Positions 16,387 through 25,522 of a stretch of 40,324 nucleotides of DNA are shown piece by piece. How positions within the stretch are numbered: the first letter of the stretch is position 1; each line of letters opens with the position of its first letter. Source of the stretch: an uncultured Prochlorococcus sp. GTDB lineage: Bacteria; Cyanobacteriota; Cyanobacteriia; PCC-6307; Cyanobiaceae. A model generated the notes under the pieces. It made no database searches and had not been told where the DNA came from. It saw nothing but the letters and a program-made list of their open reading frames with translations. Location: assembly GCA_902627335.1 (NCBI GenBank), contig CACOIV010000013.1, forward strand, positions 1 through 40,324, given 5' to 3'. The translations under genes were made by a program, and so were the position numbers.

Positions 16387-16644
16387 ATGAATCCTTCTGA
16401 AACTCCTATTAATCAGTACTCTTTAAAATCTTTAGAGTTATGGCTCACAAAATTAGGGGCAGTTCCTGATTCTAGTAACCCTTCAAGATGGAGTTTGAGA
16501 TTTGATAACTGGGAAGCAACAATAAATTTTGAGCAGGAAGATTTATCTATAATATGGGATTGTGAAGGGGATATTACTAAAAGAATGTTTTCATATTGTA
16601 TAAATAGAGCTGATGTTGAAAATGCAATTTTGCAGGGTCCTTAA
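16387..16644 (+). CDS. DUF3143 family protein
   Basis: 85 residues, matching the cyanobacterial DUF3143 family (LKSLELWLTKLGAVPDSSNPSRWSLRFDNWEATINFEQEDLSIIW...). No enzyme motif, signal peptide or membrane helix is present. It follows the J-domain gene by 19 bases, and the pair is likely co-transcribed, so it may act with that co-chaperone. Its end overlaps the convergent bioA gene by 4 bases. Confidence 0.87.
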   Translation: MNPSETPINQYSLKSLELWLTKLGAVPDSSNPSRWSLRFDNWEATINFEQEDLSIIWDCEGDITKRMFSYCINRADVENAILQGP

Positions 16645-17948
16645 TTAATATCTAATAGTATTTGATAAATTATGTCATAGCTTCTTTCTAACTGTTTTTC
16701 AGTAATACAGAGTGGTGGTAATAAATATATAACATTTCCTAGAGGCCTAATAAATAAACCCTTCTCAATGGATAAAGCTTTAATTTTTTTACCAATATCA
16801 CTAAAATATCCTGAATTTTTTTCTACCTTCAAATCAAAGGCTGAAATTGTTCCGCAAATTCTTATTTTTTTTACATGAGATAATTTTTTTATTTTATTGA
16901 TTTGTTCTAAGTGCCTGCATTCAAACTTTAAATATTTATCAGGTTCATTTTCTAAAAGATCTAAGCTTGCATTAGCTGCAGCACAGCCTAAGGGATTTGC
17001 CGTAAAACTATGGCCATGCCAAAAAGTTTTTAAAGGGGAATTACTAATGAATTTCTTAAACACTTCTTCTTTAGCTAATGTTACTCCCATAGGTAAAAAT
17101 CCTCCTGTTAATCCTTTTGATATTGCAATTAAGTCAGGATCAATTCCGGCCTTTTGAAATGCAAATAAACTTCCTGTTCTCCCAAAACCAGTTAATACTT
17201 CATCAGCGATTAAAAGTGAGTCATATTGTTTTACAAGATTAGCAACTTTTTTTATAAATTCTGCTCTTACCATATTCATACCCCCTGCACCTTGAATTAG
17301 TGGTTCAAGAATAACTGCAGCAGTTGGGATTTGAAGTAAATTTTCTAATTCTTTGAGAGCAATTGCTTCTTTATTATAAACTTGATCATCATCTATCCAA
17401 GTAGATGGCCATTGTACCCTTTGAACCGGAAACATTAAACTTTCAAAGCTTTCATTAAAAATATTTCTTTCTCCTACTGACATGGCTCCAAATGTATCCC
17501 CATGATAAGCTCCTTCAAAAGCAATTATTTGATTTCTTTTGTCATTTTGATTTTGCCAAGATTGATAAGCCATCTTAAGAGCTACTTCTACAGCTGTAGA
17601 TCCATTATCAGAAAAAAATAATCTATCTAGATTTGTTATTTTACTTAGTCTTTCCGATAATTTTTTAGCTTGTGGATGTAAAAAATCTGCAAAGATTATT
17701 TGTTCAAGTTCTTGAGCTTGTTTTGCTATTTCTTTTGCAATATATTCATTGCTATGGCCATGAAGTGTTACCCACCAACTACTTATTCCATCGATTAATT
17801 CTTGATTAGAATTTTTAGTATATATAATTGCATCTTTAGCATGACTTACCTCAATTTGTGGATTACTAATTTTAATCTGAGTAAAAGGAGGCCAAATATT
17901 TGGGTGCCAATTTTTAAGAAAATGTTCACTGTTTTGATCTGTCATCAA
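16641..17948 (-). CDS. bioA: Adenosylmethionine-8-amino-7-oxononanoate aminotransferase
   Basis: 435 residues. BioA is a PLP enzyme converting 8-amino-7-oxononanoate (KAPA) to 7,8-diaminononanoate with SAM as amino donor. The PLP lysine is K278 in ISKGLTGGFLPM, and D249 in IADEVLTGFGRTG contacts the cofactor ring. The WWVTLHGH block near residue 58 is characteristic of BioA within class III aminotransferases. Two ATGs are adjacent at the start. It lies 7 bases after bioD and is the last gene of the biotin operon. Its 3' end overlaps DUF3143 on the other strand. Confidence 0.96.
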   Translation of the reverse strand: MMTDQNSEHFLKNWHPNIWPPFTQIKISNPQIEVSHAKDAIIYTKNSNQELIDGISSWWVTLHGHSNEYIAKEIAKQAQELEQIIFADFLHPQAKKLSERLSKITNLDRLFFSDNGSTAVEVALKMAYQSWQNQNDKRNQIIAFEGAYHGDTFGAMSVGERNIFNESFESLMFPVQRVQWPSTWIDDDQVYNKEAIALKELENLLQIPTAAVILEPLIQGAGGMNMVRAEFIKKVANLVKQYDSLLIADEVLTGFGRTGSLFAFQKAGIDPDLIAISKGLTGGFLPMGVTLAKEEVFKKFISNSPLKTFWHGHSFTANPLGCAAANASLDLLENEPDKYLKFECRHLEQINKIKKLSHVKKIRICGTISAFDLKVEKNSGYFSDIGKKIKALSIEKGLFIRPLGNVIYLLPPLCITEKQLERSYDIIYQILLDIN

Positions 17949-17955
17949 TTTTTAC

Positions 17956-18606
17956 TTAATTAATAATAGAAGCTAAATTTTTTTCTATATCTAGTTCTTG
18001 CCATAGTCTATCTAAATTATTTTTATCTATATTACTTAGTCTTGGAAATTCAGCAATAATTGGTAATTTGCTAAATTCCCTTAGAGTTTTAGGATTGTCA
18101 AAATGTTTTTCTCCATTAATTATTAAACCTAATATTTTTATATTTCTTTTTTTAAGTGCTTCGATAGTTAATAAAGTATGATTCAAAGTTCCTAAAGAAC
18201 TTCTGCAAACAATTATTACAGGTAAATCCCACTTTCGCATTTGGTCAATTTGCAAAAAATTTCTTGTGATAGGAACCATTAATCCTCCCGCTGTTTCAAC
18301 CACAAGAGAACCATCAATTGAAGGCAAATCTAATAAGTTTAAATTTATTTTCTTTCCATCAATTTCAGCAGCCCAATGCGGAGATACTGGTTTTTTGAAA
18401 ATATAGGCTTCCTTCAAAATCTTCTTTTTTTGTATTCCACTTAATCTTAAAATTGATTGACTATCAGTTTCTGTATCTATTCCTGATTGTATTGGCTTCC
18501 AGTAAAAAGATTGTAATCCTCTTACGAAAAATGAACTTATTAGAGTTTTTCCAACATCTGTATCAGTCCCGCAAATTATTAATTTAAGATTATTTTTAAA
18601 GCTCAT
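17956..18606 (-). CDS. bioD: Dethiobiotin synthetase
   Basis: 216 residues, the usual size. BioD closes the ureido ring using CO2 and ATP. The P-loop GTDTDVGKT is near the N-terminus (about residues 13-21), and the VVETAGGLMVPI block matches the family's VEGAGGLxVP. The ATG at 18606 lies inside the end of bioC (11-base overlap), which indicates translational coupling. bioA follows 7 bases after its stop. Confidence 0.95.
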   Translation of the reverse strand: MSFKNNLKLIICGTDTDVGKTLISSFFVRGLQSFYWKPIQSGIDTETDSQSILRLSGIQKKKILKEAYIFKKPVSPHWAAEIDGKKINLNLLDLPSIDGSLVVETAGGLMVPITRNFLQIDQMRKWDLPVIIVCRSSLGTLNHTLLTIEALKKRNIKILGLIINGEKHFDNPKTLREFSKLPIIAEFPRLSNIDKNNLDRLWQELDIEKNLASIIN

Positions 18607-19357
18607 ATTTTTTTAACATTAAGATTACTATCTCCCATGTTAGGTCTAATTTTTTATTCTTGTTTCTAGGCCAATAATTTTGCATTAATCTTAATTCTTT
18701 CACAGTCTTTCTTTTACGAGGTGTATATTGAGCACCCATATTTACAATATTTCTAAATAAATCAAAAACGTTATCAAATTCTTCTCTATAAGAAAATATA
18801 TCTAACCTGCTTATTTCATTTTTTAAAAAAATAGCGTCTAATTCTTTAACTTTAAAAAAATTTATACCGCTATATTCGATATTTTTTGTCTGACAAGTTA
18901 ATCTCCATTCAGGGAAGCATTCATTCGTAGGAACTGATATTATTAAATAACCTCCTGGCATAAGTAGATTAAACCAATTTTTTACTTTTGATTTAGGTTC
19001 TTCTAGCCAATGTAAGCAAAAATTGGAAACTAAAAGTGATATTTTTTGATTGGAGAGAGGTAAATCGTTATTTAAATCCCATAATAATTTTTTACTTTCT
19101 TTTTTATTTTTTAAAAGCATTTTTTCACTAAAGTCAACTCTAGTAACTTTTTTTTTCGAAAATTCTTCTATCTGATCTGCTAAAAATCCTGTTCCAGAGC
19201 CAAGATCATACCAATCACCTTCTGGAATTTCAAGTTTTTTTAATTGATGAACTATTCTTTTAGAAAAATATTTTTGAATTAAAGAATAATTTGAATAATC
19301 TAGTGCAGCATTATTAAAGTTCTTTTTTATTATTTCAGTTGAAAATTTATTAATCAT
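18596..19357 (-). CDS. bioC: Malonyl-[acp] O-methyltransferase BioC
   Basis: About 253 residues from the ATG at 19357 (MINKFSTEI). A TTG at 19381 would add 8 residues but overlap bioK; the ATG is preferred because it lies one base after the bioK stop. BioC methylates malonyl-ACP (or -CoA) so the fatty-acid pathway can extend it to pimeloyl. The SAM motif YDLGSGTGFLADQ is clear, with the acidic RVDFSEKML strand and NFCLHWL, a block typical of BioC (cf. ALQWCxD). Context inside a bio operon confirms the role. Confidence 0.93.
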   Translation of the reverse strand: MINKFSTEIIKKNFNNAALDYSNYSLIQKYFSKRIVHQLKKLEIPEGDWYDLGSGTGFLADQIEEFSKKKVTRVDFSEKMLLKNKKESKKLLWDLNNDLPLSNQKISLLVSNFCLHWLEEPKSKVKNWFNLLMPGGYLIISVPTNECFPEWRLTCQTKNIEYSGINFFKVKELDAIFLKNEISRLDIFSYREEFDNVFDLFRNIVNMGAQYTPRKRKTVKELRLMQNYWPRNKNKKLDLTWEIVILMLKKYEL

Positions 19358-19358
19358 A

Positions 19359-20063
19359 TTAATTATTAATCCAACTATCAATTAAATTAAAAATTTTATA
19401 ATTATTAATTATATGACCCTGATTATCAATCTCTAAAATACTTGGTTTTTTTGTTTGTGTTTTATTCATTAATTCAATAAAATTTTTTGAAGAATAATCA
19501 TTTAAAATCCGATCACTAATAGATTTAATTATTAATACATTACAATCTTTAGAAACTAATAAGGGTGGTTTGTTCTCGATACTTAATTTATTAAAATCAC
19601 TTTTTAAATGAGATATATTTGCATTATCAAATTTACTAGAAATTCTTTTTTTGTGATTTAAATTAATTTCATTTGGAAAAAATGAGTTTTTATAAAATTC
19701 ATTTAGCATAAGTTTAATTTCTTGATTATTTAATTTTTTTTTCATTCTTTCTAGTGATCTTATTATTAATTTTCTATCTTTATTATTTGGTATAAATTGA
19801 TAAAAGGAATTTATAAATATTGCATGTGAGGCATTTATTAGAATATTTTTATCTATTAAATGTATTCCTAATGAATGAATGATTATTATTTTTTTTCTTT
19901 TGTATGAATTATTATTTATCCATTTTGGAGATGCGAATGTTTTATTAAAATAACCTCTTTCGTTATCTTGCCATATCCAATTATTCTTTATATATATATT
20001 TTTTAATTCTTTCCATAAGCTACTATCAAATGCCCACCCATGTTGTGTAATAATTTGGTTCAT
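19359..20063 (-). CDS. bioK: Pimeloyl-[acp] methyl ester esterase, BioK-type
   Basis: 234 residues, an alpha/beta-hydrolase lying between bioF and bioC. The protein lacks a full GxSxG nucleophile elbow and reads I62-H63-S64-L65-G66. Plausible triad members are S64, D184 (SISDRIL) and H217 (NQGHIIN). The N-terminal ITQHGWAFDSSLW matches the oxyanion-hole HGW block of BioH-like esterases. From family knowledge, marine picocyanobacteria replace BioH with BioK, which removes the methyl group from pimeloyl-ACP methyl ester and ends chain elongation. The sequence is strongly lysine/asparagine-biased and fast-evolving, so the symbol rests mainly on position plus motifs. Confidence 0.8.
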   Translation of the reverse strand: MNQIITQHGWAFDSSLWKELKNIYIKNNWIWQDNERGYFNKTFASPKWINNNSYKRKKIIIIHSLGIHLIDKNILINASHAIFINSFYQFIPNNKDRKLIIRSLERMKKKLNNQEIKLMLNEFYKNSFFPNEINLNHKKRISSKFDNANISHLKSDFNKLSIENKPPLLVSKDCNVLIIKSISDRILNDYSSKNFIELMNKTQTKKPSILEIDNQGHIINNYKIFNLIDSWINN

Positions 20064-21203
20064 TTAAAAATTTTTTAAAGCCAAAATAAACTTTTCTAGT
20101 ATCTTTTTATTTAAAGTTCTTCGTATAGTAATTCTTATCCTTGATTGACCATAAGGAACAGTTGGAGGTCTTATCCCAATGGCTAAAAAACCTTGCTCTT
20201 CAAGATATTTTTGCATTCGCATTGTTTGATCTTCATCACCAATAATTATTGATAAAATTTGGCAATCTCCTTTTATTGAGTATTTATTAAGTTTACTAAT
20301 TTCGTCTTTCCATTCTTTAGAAGCACGTATAAGATCTTTGCCCCATGTCTTATTTGTTTTTATCTTTTCAAGTGATTTAAGAGCCCCTGCAGCAAGAATG
20401 GGAGCTAAAGCTGTTGTATATCTAAAGGCCCCACAAGTTTGAATAATTTGATCAGCAACTTTGGAATTACAGGCAAGAAATGCCCCACCACTACCAAATG
20501 ACTTACCAAGAGTTCCACTAATCATGCTTATATCATTAGTTAATTTATTACATAATCCCCTACCTTCATTTCCCAAAATACCTATAGAATGAGCTTCGTC
20601 TACTAATAATTTAACGCCATATCTTTTACAAATTTCTGAAATCTCTTTAATTGGTGCAATACTACCTTCCATACTGTATAAAGACTCTACAACTACTAAA
20701 ATTGATTTTTTTTGTGAAGAAAATCTTGAGAGTTTTTTTTCTAAATCATTTAAATCATTATGAATAAATCTAATCAGTTTTGATCCAGATGTTTGAGCAC
20801 CAACTAAAAGAGAATTATGTATAAGTTTATCGGCAAGTATAATACTATTTCTATCGGCAAGAGTTTGAATAGCAGCTATATTTGCTTGAAATCCACTTGG
20901 GAATAGAAGTACTTTTTCTTGATTTAACCATTCGGATAACTTTTTTTCTAATAATTCATGAATCGGTCTAGAACCACTAATGAATCTAGAACTTCCTGAT
21001 CCTAGGCCTTCTTTGAGAGTTAAATTATAAGCCGCATTTATAATATCTATATCTCTACTTAAACCAAAATAATCATTACTGCATAAGTCAATTAGTTCTA
21101 TTAAAGACCCATGTTTTAAATCACAAAATGTGTATTCTTCTTTACCCAATGATAAGGTTCTAAGTTTTCTAATTCTGTTAGAGGGAATTTTTTTAAGGTT
21201 CAT
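20064..21203 (-). CDS. bioF: 8-amino-7-oxononanoate synthase
   Basis: 379 residues. BioF is a PLP enzyme joining pimeloyl-thioester and L-alanine to make KAPA. The lysine that binds PLP is K234 in SGTLGKSFGSGGAF, D202 and H205 lie in VDEAHSIG, and GSGSSRFISGSRPIHELLE is the glycine-rich block of the oxoamine synthase family. It is the first gene of the minus-strand biotin operon. bioK starts directly after its stop with no gap. The 107-base region upstream, shared with the divergent helicase, should hold the operon promoter, but I cannot pick a convincing -10 box. Confidence 0.95.
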   Translation of the reverse strand: MNLKKIPSNRIRKLRTLSLGKEEYTFCDLKHGSLIELIDLCSNDYFGLSRDIDIINAAYNLTLKEGLGSGSSRFISGSRPIHELLEKKLSEWLNQEKVLLFPSGFQANIAAIQTLADRNSIILADKLIHNSLLVGAQTSGSKLIRFIHNDLNDLEKKLSRFSSQKKSILVVVESLYSMEGSIAPIKEISEICKRYGVKLLVDEAHSIGILGNEGRGLCNKLTNDISMISGTLGKSFGSGGAFLACNSKVADQIIQTCGAFRYTTALAPILAAGALKSLEKIKTNKTWGKDLIRASKEWKDEISKLNKYSIKGDCQILSIIIGDEDQTMRMQKYLEEQGFLAIGIRPPTVPYGQSRIRITIRRTLNKKILEKFILALKNF

Positions 21204-21310
21204 TTTGATTATTTAAAAAGAAATTTAATACAAAGATATTGATTTTATTATTAATGATTGCAAAATAATTATTGTATTTATTAGTATTTAAGTAGATCAT
21301 ATTTTAAGTA

Positions 21311-24067
21311 GTTAACCCGTCCTTTTCTCATTCTGAAATAATAAATAATTTAGAGGAAATTTTTCCATTTCCTCTAGATAATTTTCAAGTTGAAGCAATA
21401 AGAGCTATTAATAGTGGTAATTCTATTGTACTTACTGCGCCAACAGGTTCAGGTAAAACTATCTTAGGCGAATTTGCCATACATAGGGCCTTATCGCATA
21501 AAAGTAGAGTTTTTTATACCACTCCATTAAAAGCTTTATCAAATCAAAAATTTAGAGATTTTTCTTTTCAATTTGGGGATACAAAAGTAGGGCTATTAAC
21601 TGGTGATTTAAGTATCAATAGGGATGCCCCTATTTTAGTAATGACAACAGAAATCTTTAGGAATATGCTTTATGGAGAGTTTGATGATTTTGATGATCCT
21701 TTAATAAATTTAGAGTCCGTTATCCTTGATGAATGTCATTATATGAATGATCCCCAAAGGGGAACAGTATGGGAAGAAACAATTATACATTGCCCTACAA
21801 GAACTCAAATAATAGCGCTATCGGCAACAATAGCCAATTCTAGTCAATTAAATAATTGGATTAATAAGATTCATGGACCTACTGTTTTAATAAATAGTTA
21901 TATAAGACCAGTACCCTTAGATTTTTTATTTTGTAGTGCGAAAGGATTACATCCTCTTTTGAATGAAAAAAGGAATGGCATACACCCTAATTGTAAAGTT
22001 TGGAGAGCACCAAAAGGGCAAAAGAAGAGAAGTAAATATGGGCGTATTAATCAACCGAAATCTCCCCCCATATCATTTGTTGTAGAAAAGCTTGCAGAGA
22101 GAGATTTGTTGCCAGCAATATATTTTATTTTTAGTAGAAAAGGTTGTGATAAAGCGATTGAATATATAAAGGATTTATCTCTTGTTAATTACTCTGAGGC
22201 TAATAAAATAGCTCAGAAATTAAGTCTTTATGAAAAAAATAATAGAGAAGCTATAAAAAATAAAATACATTTTGATGCTCTTAAAAGAGGTATTGCATCG
22301 CATCATGCTGGATTACTTCCTGCATGGAAAGAATTAGTAGAGGAATTATTTCAAGAAGGATTAATTAAAGTTGTATTTGCTACAGAAACTTTAGCTGCAG
22401 GTATTAATATGCCAGCAAGAACAACAGTAATTTCTTCACTTTCAAAACGAACTGAAGATGGCCACAGGCTTTTGTTTAGTAGTGAGTTTTTGCAAATGTC
22501 AGGGAGGGCAGGAAGGAGAGGCAAAGATAAACAAGGATATGTTGTAACTGCACAAAGTAGATTTGAAGGGGCTAAAGAAGCTTCTGATTTAGCTATTAGT
22601 AAGCCAAATGATTTAGTGAGCCAATTTACTCCAAGTTATGGGATGGTTTTAAATCTTTTGCAAAACTATAATCTTGAAAAATCAAAAGAGCTAATAAAGC
22701 GAAGTTTTGGCAGTTTTATTTATACGGAAGATTCATCACAGGATAATAATAAAATTTATATTTTAGAAAAAGAATTAAAAAATCTAAAAAATATAACTAA
22801 AAATATTTCATGGAACGATTTTGATAATTATGAGAATTTAAAAGGTCGTATTAAGGAGGAGAGAAGATTACTAAAGATCTTAGAAAAACAAGCCTCAGAG
22901 AAATTAATTGAAGAAATAGTAATTGCGGTTGCATTTCTAAAAATTGGAAGTTTGATTTCGATAAAAGTTCCTCAAATAAATAGAAAAATTTTGCCTGCTG
23001 TAATTTGCAGAAAAAACTATAAATCAAAAAAAATAATTAGTTTACTTTGTTTAACAAGTAATAATATTTTTATTCTTATAAAACCTAATTTTATAGTAAA
23101 TATTTTTCCTGATATTGATAATTTAGATATTTCAAACTTAGAAATACCAGAAATGTTTTTCTCAGGTGAAATTATTCGAGGTGATGAAAGCTCAAAGCTT
23201 TTGGTTGATCAAATAATATCTATATCAAAAATTCATGATCTTATTACACCGCAATATGATTTAGCACTTGAAGTAAAGAATCAAAGTAATTTAATAAAAA
23301 ATTTAGAGCATGAAATAACTAAACATCCTGCAGATAAGATCGGTGATTTTAAAAAATTAAAAAAATATAGAAATAAAATTATTTTGATAGAAAAAGAGAT
23401 TAAGGAAAAAAATAAAATTTCTGAAGATAAAGAAAATTATAATTGGAAGAAATTTACAGATTTAATTAAAATATTAAATTATTTTGGATGTTTAGAAGAT
23501 TTAGATTTAACTAATCTAGGTAAATCTATTAGTACATTAAGAACAGAAAATGAATTATGGGTTGGGATGGTATTAGTCAGTGGTTATTTGGATGATCTAG
23601 ATCCTCCTGAATTAGCTTCAGTTATTCAAGCTATATCTGTTGAAGTTAGAAGACCAGATAATTGGTGCAATTTTAAATCTTCTATAAAAGTTAATGAGGT
23701 TTTAAATGAATTAGAAGGTATAAAAAAATTAATAATTAATCAGCAAAGTAAATATATGATTGATGTTCCTATCCATTTTGAGAAAGAGTTAACAGGAATA
23801 ATATCAGAGTGGGCTAAAGGGAAAAAATGGCGGGATATTGTTTTTAATACCTCTTTAGACGAAGGCGATATTGTAAGGATTATGAGAAGGACAATTGATA
23901 TTCTTTCTCAAATTAAATATTGTTTAGGAGCAAGTAATAAACTTAAAAGAAACGCTAATTTAGCTTTAAAGTCAATAAATAGGTTCCCTGTCTCGGAATC
24001 AGATGAACTCTTTAGAAAATCAGAGGCTAGCAATATTAATCCAGCTACTGAAAGAACTGATAATTAA
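21311..24067 (+). CDS. Ski2/Mtr4-like DExH-box helicase with DSHCT-type C-terminus; start codon unclear
   Basis: About 918 residues if counted from GTT 21311. The first ATG in frame is 21641, but coding sequence clearly extends upstream: LEEIFPFPLDNFQVEAIRA and Walker A APTGSGKT (21437-21460; residues 43-50) lie there, followed by TTPLKALSNQKFRDF. The frame is open back to a TAA at 21305-21307 and holds no ATG, GTG or TTG before 21641. Other motifs: DECH at 140-143, SATIAN at 171, QMSGRAGRRG at 395-404. The C-terminal region resembles the DSHCT domain of Ski2-like RNA helicases. Cyanobacteria carry one such protein, likely for RNA processing or decay. See the finding on its start. Confidence 0.88.
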   Translation, partial: VNPSFSHSEIINNLEEIFPFPLDNFQVEAIRAINSGNSIVLTAPTGSGKTILGEFAIHRALSHKSRVFYTTPLKALSNQKFRDFSFQFGDTKVGLLTGDLSINRDAPILVMTTEIFRNMLYGEFDDFDDPLINLESVILDECHYMNDPQRGTVWEETIIHCPTRTQIIALSATIANSSQLNNWINKIHGPTVLINSYIRPVPLDFLFCSAKGLHPLLNEKRNGIHPNCKVWRAPKGQKKRSKYGRINQPKSPPISFVVEKLAERDLLPAIYFIFSRKGCDKAIEYIKDLSLVNYSEANKIAQKLSLYEKNNREAIKNKIHFDALKRGIASHHAGLLPAWKELVEELFQEGLIKVVFATETLAAGINMPARTTVISSLSKRTEDGHRLLFSSEFLQMSGRAGRRGKDKQGYVVTAQSRFEGAKEASDLAISKPNDLVSQFTPSYGMVLNLLQNYNLEKSKELIKRSFGSFIYTEDSSQDNNKIYILEKELKNLKNITKNISWNDFDNYENLKGRIKEERRLLKILEKQASEKLIEEIVIAVAFLKIGSLISIKVPQINRKILPAVICRKNYKSKKIISLLCLTSNNIFILIKPNFIVNIFPDIDNLDISNLEIPEMFFSGEIIRGDESSKLLVDQIISISKIHDLITPQYDLALEVKNQSNLIKNLEHEITKHPADKIGDFKKLKKYRNKIILIEKEIKEKNKISEDKENYNWKKFTDLIKILNYFGCLEDLDLTNLGKSISTLRTENELWVGMVLVSGYLDDLDPPELASVIQAISVEVRRPDNWCNFKSSIKVNEVLNELEGIKKLIINQQSKYMIDVPIHFEKELTGIISEWAKGKKWRDIVFNTSLDEGDIVRIMRRTIDILSQIKYCLGASNKLKRNANLALKSINRFPVSESDELFRKSEASNINPATERTDN

Positions 24068-24077
24068 TATCGAAATT

Positions 24078-25463
24078 TTAAATCATTTTCTCAGCTTTGA
24101 TTAAGGAATCAAATTTTTCTTCGTTTAGATATCCTAACTTAATTGCAGCCTCTTTAAGTTTACAAGTTTCATCATAAGCAAGTTTTGCAATCTCAGCTGC
24201 TTTTTCATAGCCTATCTCAGGCACAAGGGCTGTAACTAACATTAATGAGTTTTCTAAATTATATTTTGCAATTTTTAAGTTTGGTTTCATATCCTCAATT
24301 AAATTAACCCTAAAATTATTAATTCCCTCGGAAAGTAGATTTATACTTTTTAATATATTAAATCCTATCAAAGGTTTGTATTCGTTCATTTGCAAAGTCC
24401 CACTGCAATTTGCAATAGATACTGAATAATCTAACCCCATTATTTGCGCACAAATCATTGAAAGTGCTTCACATTGAGTTGGATTCACCTTTCCTGGCAT
24501 GATAGAACTTCCTGGTTCGTTTTGAGGTATAAGTAATTCATAAATACCTGATCTTGGACCAGAGGATAATATTTTTATATCATTAGAAATTTTAAATAAG
24601 GAACAAGCAAGATTTTTTAATTGACTCATAATATTTGCCAAACGGTCATGTGAAGACATTAAAGAAAAGTAATTATCTGATTTTTTAAAAGGTAAATTGG
24701 TTTCTTTAGATATAAATCTGATTGTCTTTTCGCTGAAAGTCCTAGGACAATTTATTCCCGTTCCTACAGCAGTGCCTCCTAAAGGTAATTGATATAAATC
24801 CTCCATACTTTGCAAAATCGATTCTTTTGATTGCTTGATTTGATCAGACCAAGCTGATATCTCTTGACCATAAGTTATTGGCACCGCATCTTGAAAATGA
24901 GTTCTTCCAATTTTTATGAAACTTTTCCATTCTTCCTTTTTACTTTCAAGACTCTCATGAATTTTGTCTATGGAATGAAATAATTTATTATTTATTTCTT
25001 TAGCAACGCTAATTTGAATTGCTGCAGGGAAAGTATCGTTTGTAGACTGACATTTATTAACATCATCATTTGGATGGAGAGGGTTATTTTTTCCTATCTC
25101 AGAACCATTTTTAAAGGCACCGATATTTGATATAACCTCGTTAACATTCATATTGGTTTGAGTTCCGCTCCCTGTCTGCCAAATCTTTAATGGAAACTGA
25201 TCATCGAACATTCCATTTAAAATATCATCGCAAGATAAGATAATTAAGTCTTTTTTAGAAGACTCTAAAATCCCTAAATCAAAGTTTGTAATTGCAGCAG
25301 CTTTTTTTATGAGTGTTAATGAATAAATAATATCTAAAGGAATTAATTCATTCCCAGCCGAAAAGTTTTTTATTGATCTTTGAGTTTGTGCACCCCAAAA
25401 TTTATCTATCGGAACTTTTATGCTCCCAAGGCTATCCTTCTCTAATCTAAAATCTTCTTTCAT
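24078..25463 (-). CDS. fumC: Fumarate hydratase, class II
   Basis: 461 residues. FumC interconverts fumarate and malate. The superfamily signature GSSIMPGKVNP lies at 318-328, and the catalytic histidine block GRTHFQDAVPI at 186-195 has H189. The early TGSGTQTNMNVNEV block near residue 98 separates it from aspartase-like relatives only weakly, but the overall match is to fumarase C. Its gene lies 59 bases downstream of purB on the same strand, placing two members of the same fold superfamily side by side. The end is convergent with the helicase gene, 10 bases apart. Confidence 0.93.
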   Translation of the reverse strand: MKEDFRLEKDSLGSIKVPIDKFWGAQTQRSIKNFSAGNELIPLDIIYSLTLIKKAAAITNFDLGILESSKKDLIILSCDDILNGMFDDQFPLKIWQTGSGTQTNMNVNEVISNIGAFKNGSEIGKNNPLHPNDDVNKCQSTNDTFPAAIQISVAKEINNKLFHSIDKIHESLESKKEEWKSFIKIGRTHFQDAVPITYGQEISAWSDQIKQSKESILQSMEDLYQLPLGGTAVGTGINCPRTFSEKTIRFISKETNLPFKKSDNYFSLMSSHDRLANIMSQLKNLACSLFKISNDIKILSSGPRSGIYELLIPQNEPGSSIMPGKVNPTQCEALSMICAQIMGLDYSVSIANCSGTLQMNEYKPLIGFNILKSINLLSEGINNFRVNLIEDMKPNLKIAKYNLENSLMLVTALVPEIGYEKAAEIAKLAYDETCKLKEAAIKLGYLNEEKFDSLIKAEKMI

Positions 25464-25522
25464 TTATTCAAATTGAGTTCAAGAAATGTTTTCAAAAAAT
25501 AGTTATTTAAAAAATAATTTTA

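Noticed and set aside
18596..19381. bioC starting at TTG 19381
   Set aside because: It would overlap bioK by 23 bases and add 8 unconserved residues; the ATG at 19357 is directly after the bioK stop.
21641..24067. Helicase gene starting at the first ATG (808 residues)
   Set aside because: This start would remove Walker A and the Q-motif-like region that are plainly encoded in the same frame upstream, so the product would be inactive; the true gene starts further upstream.
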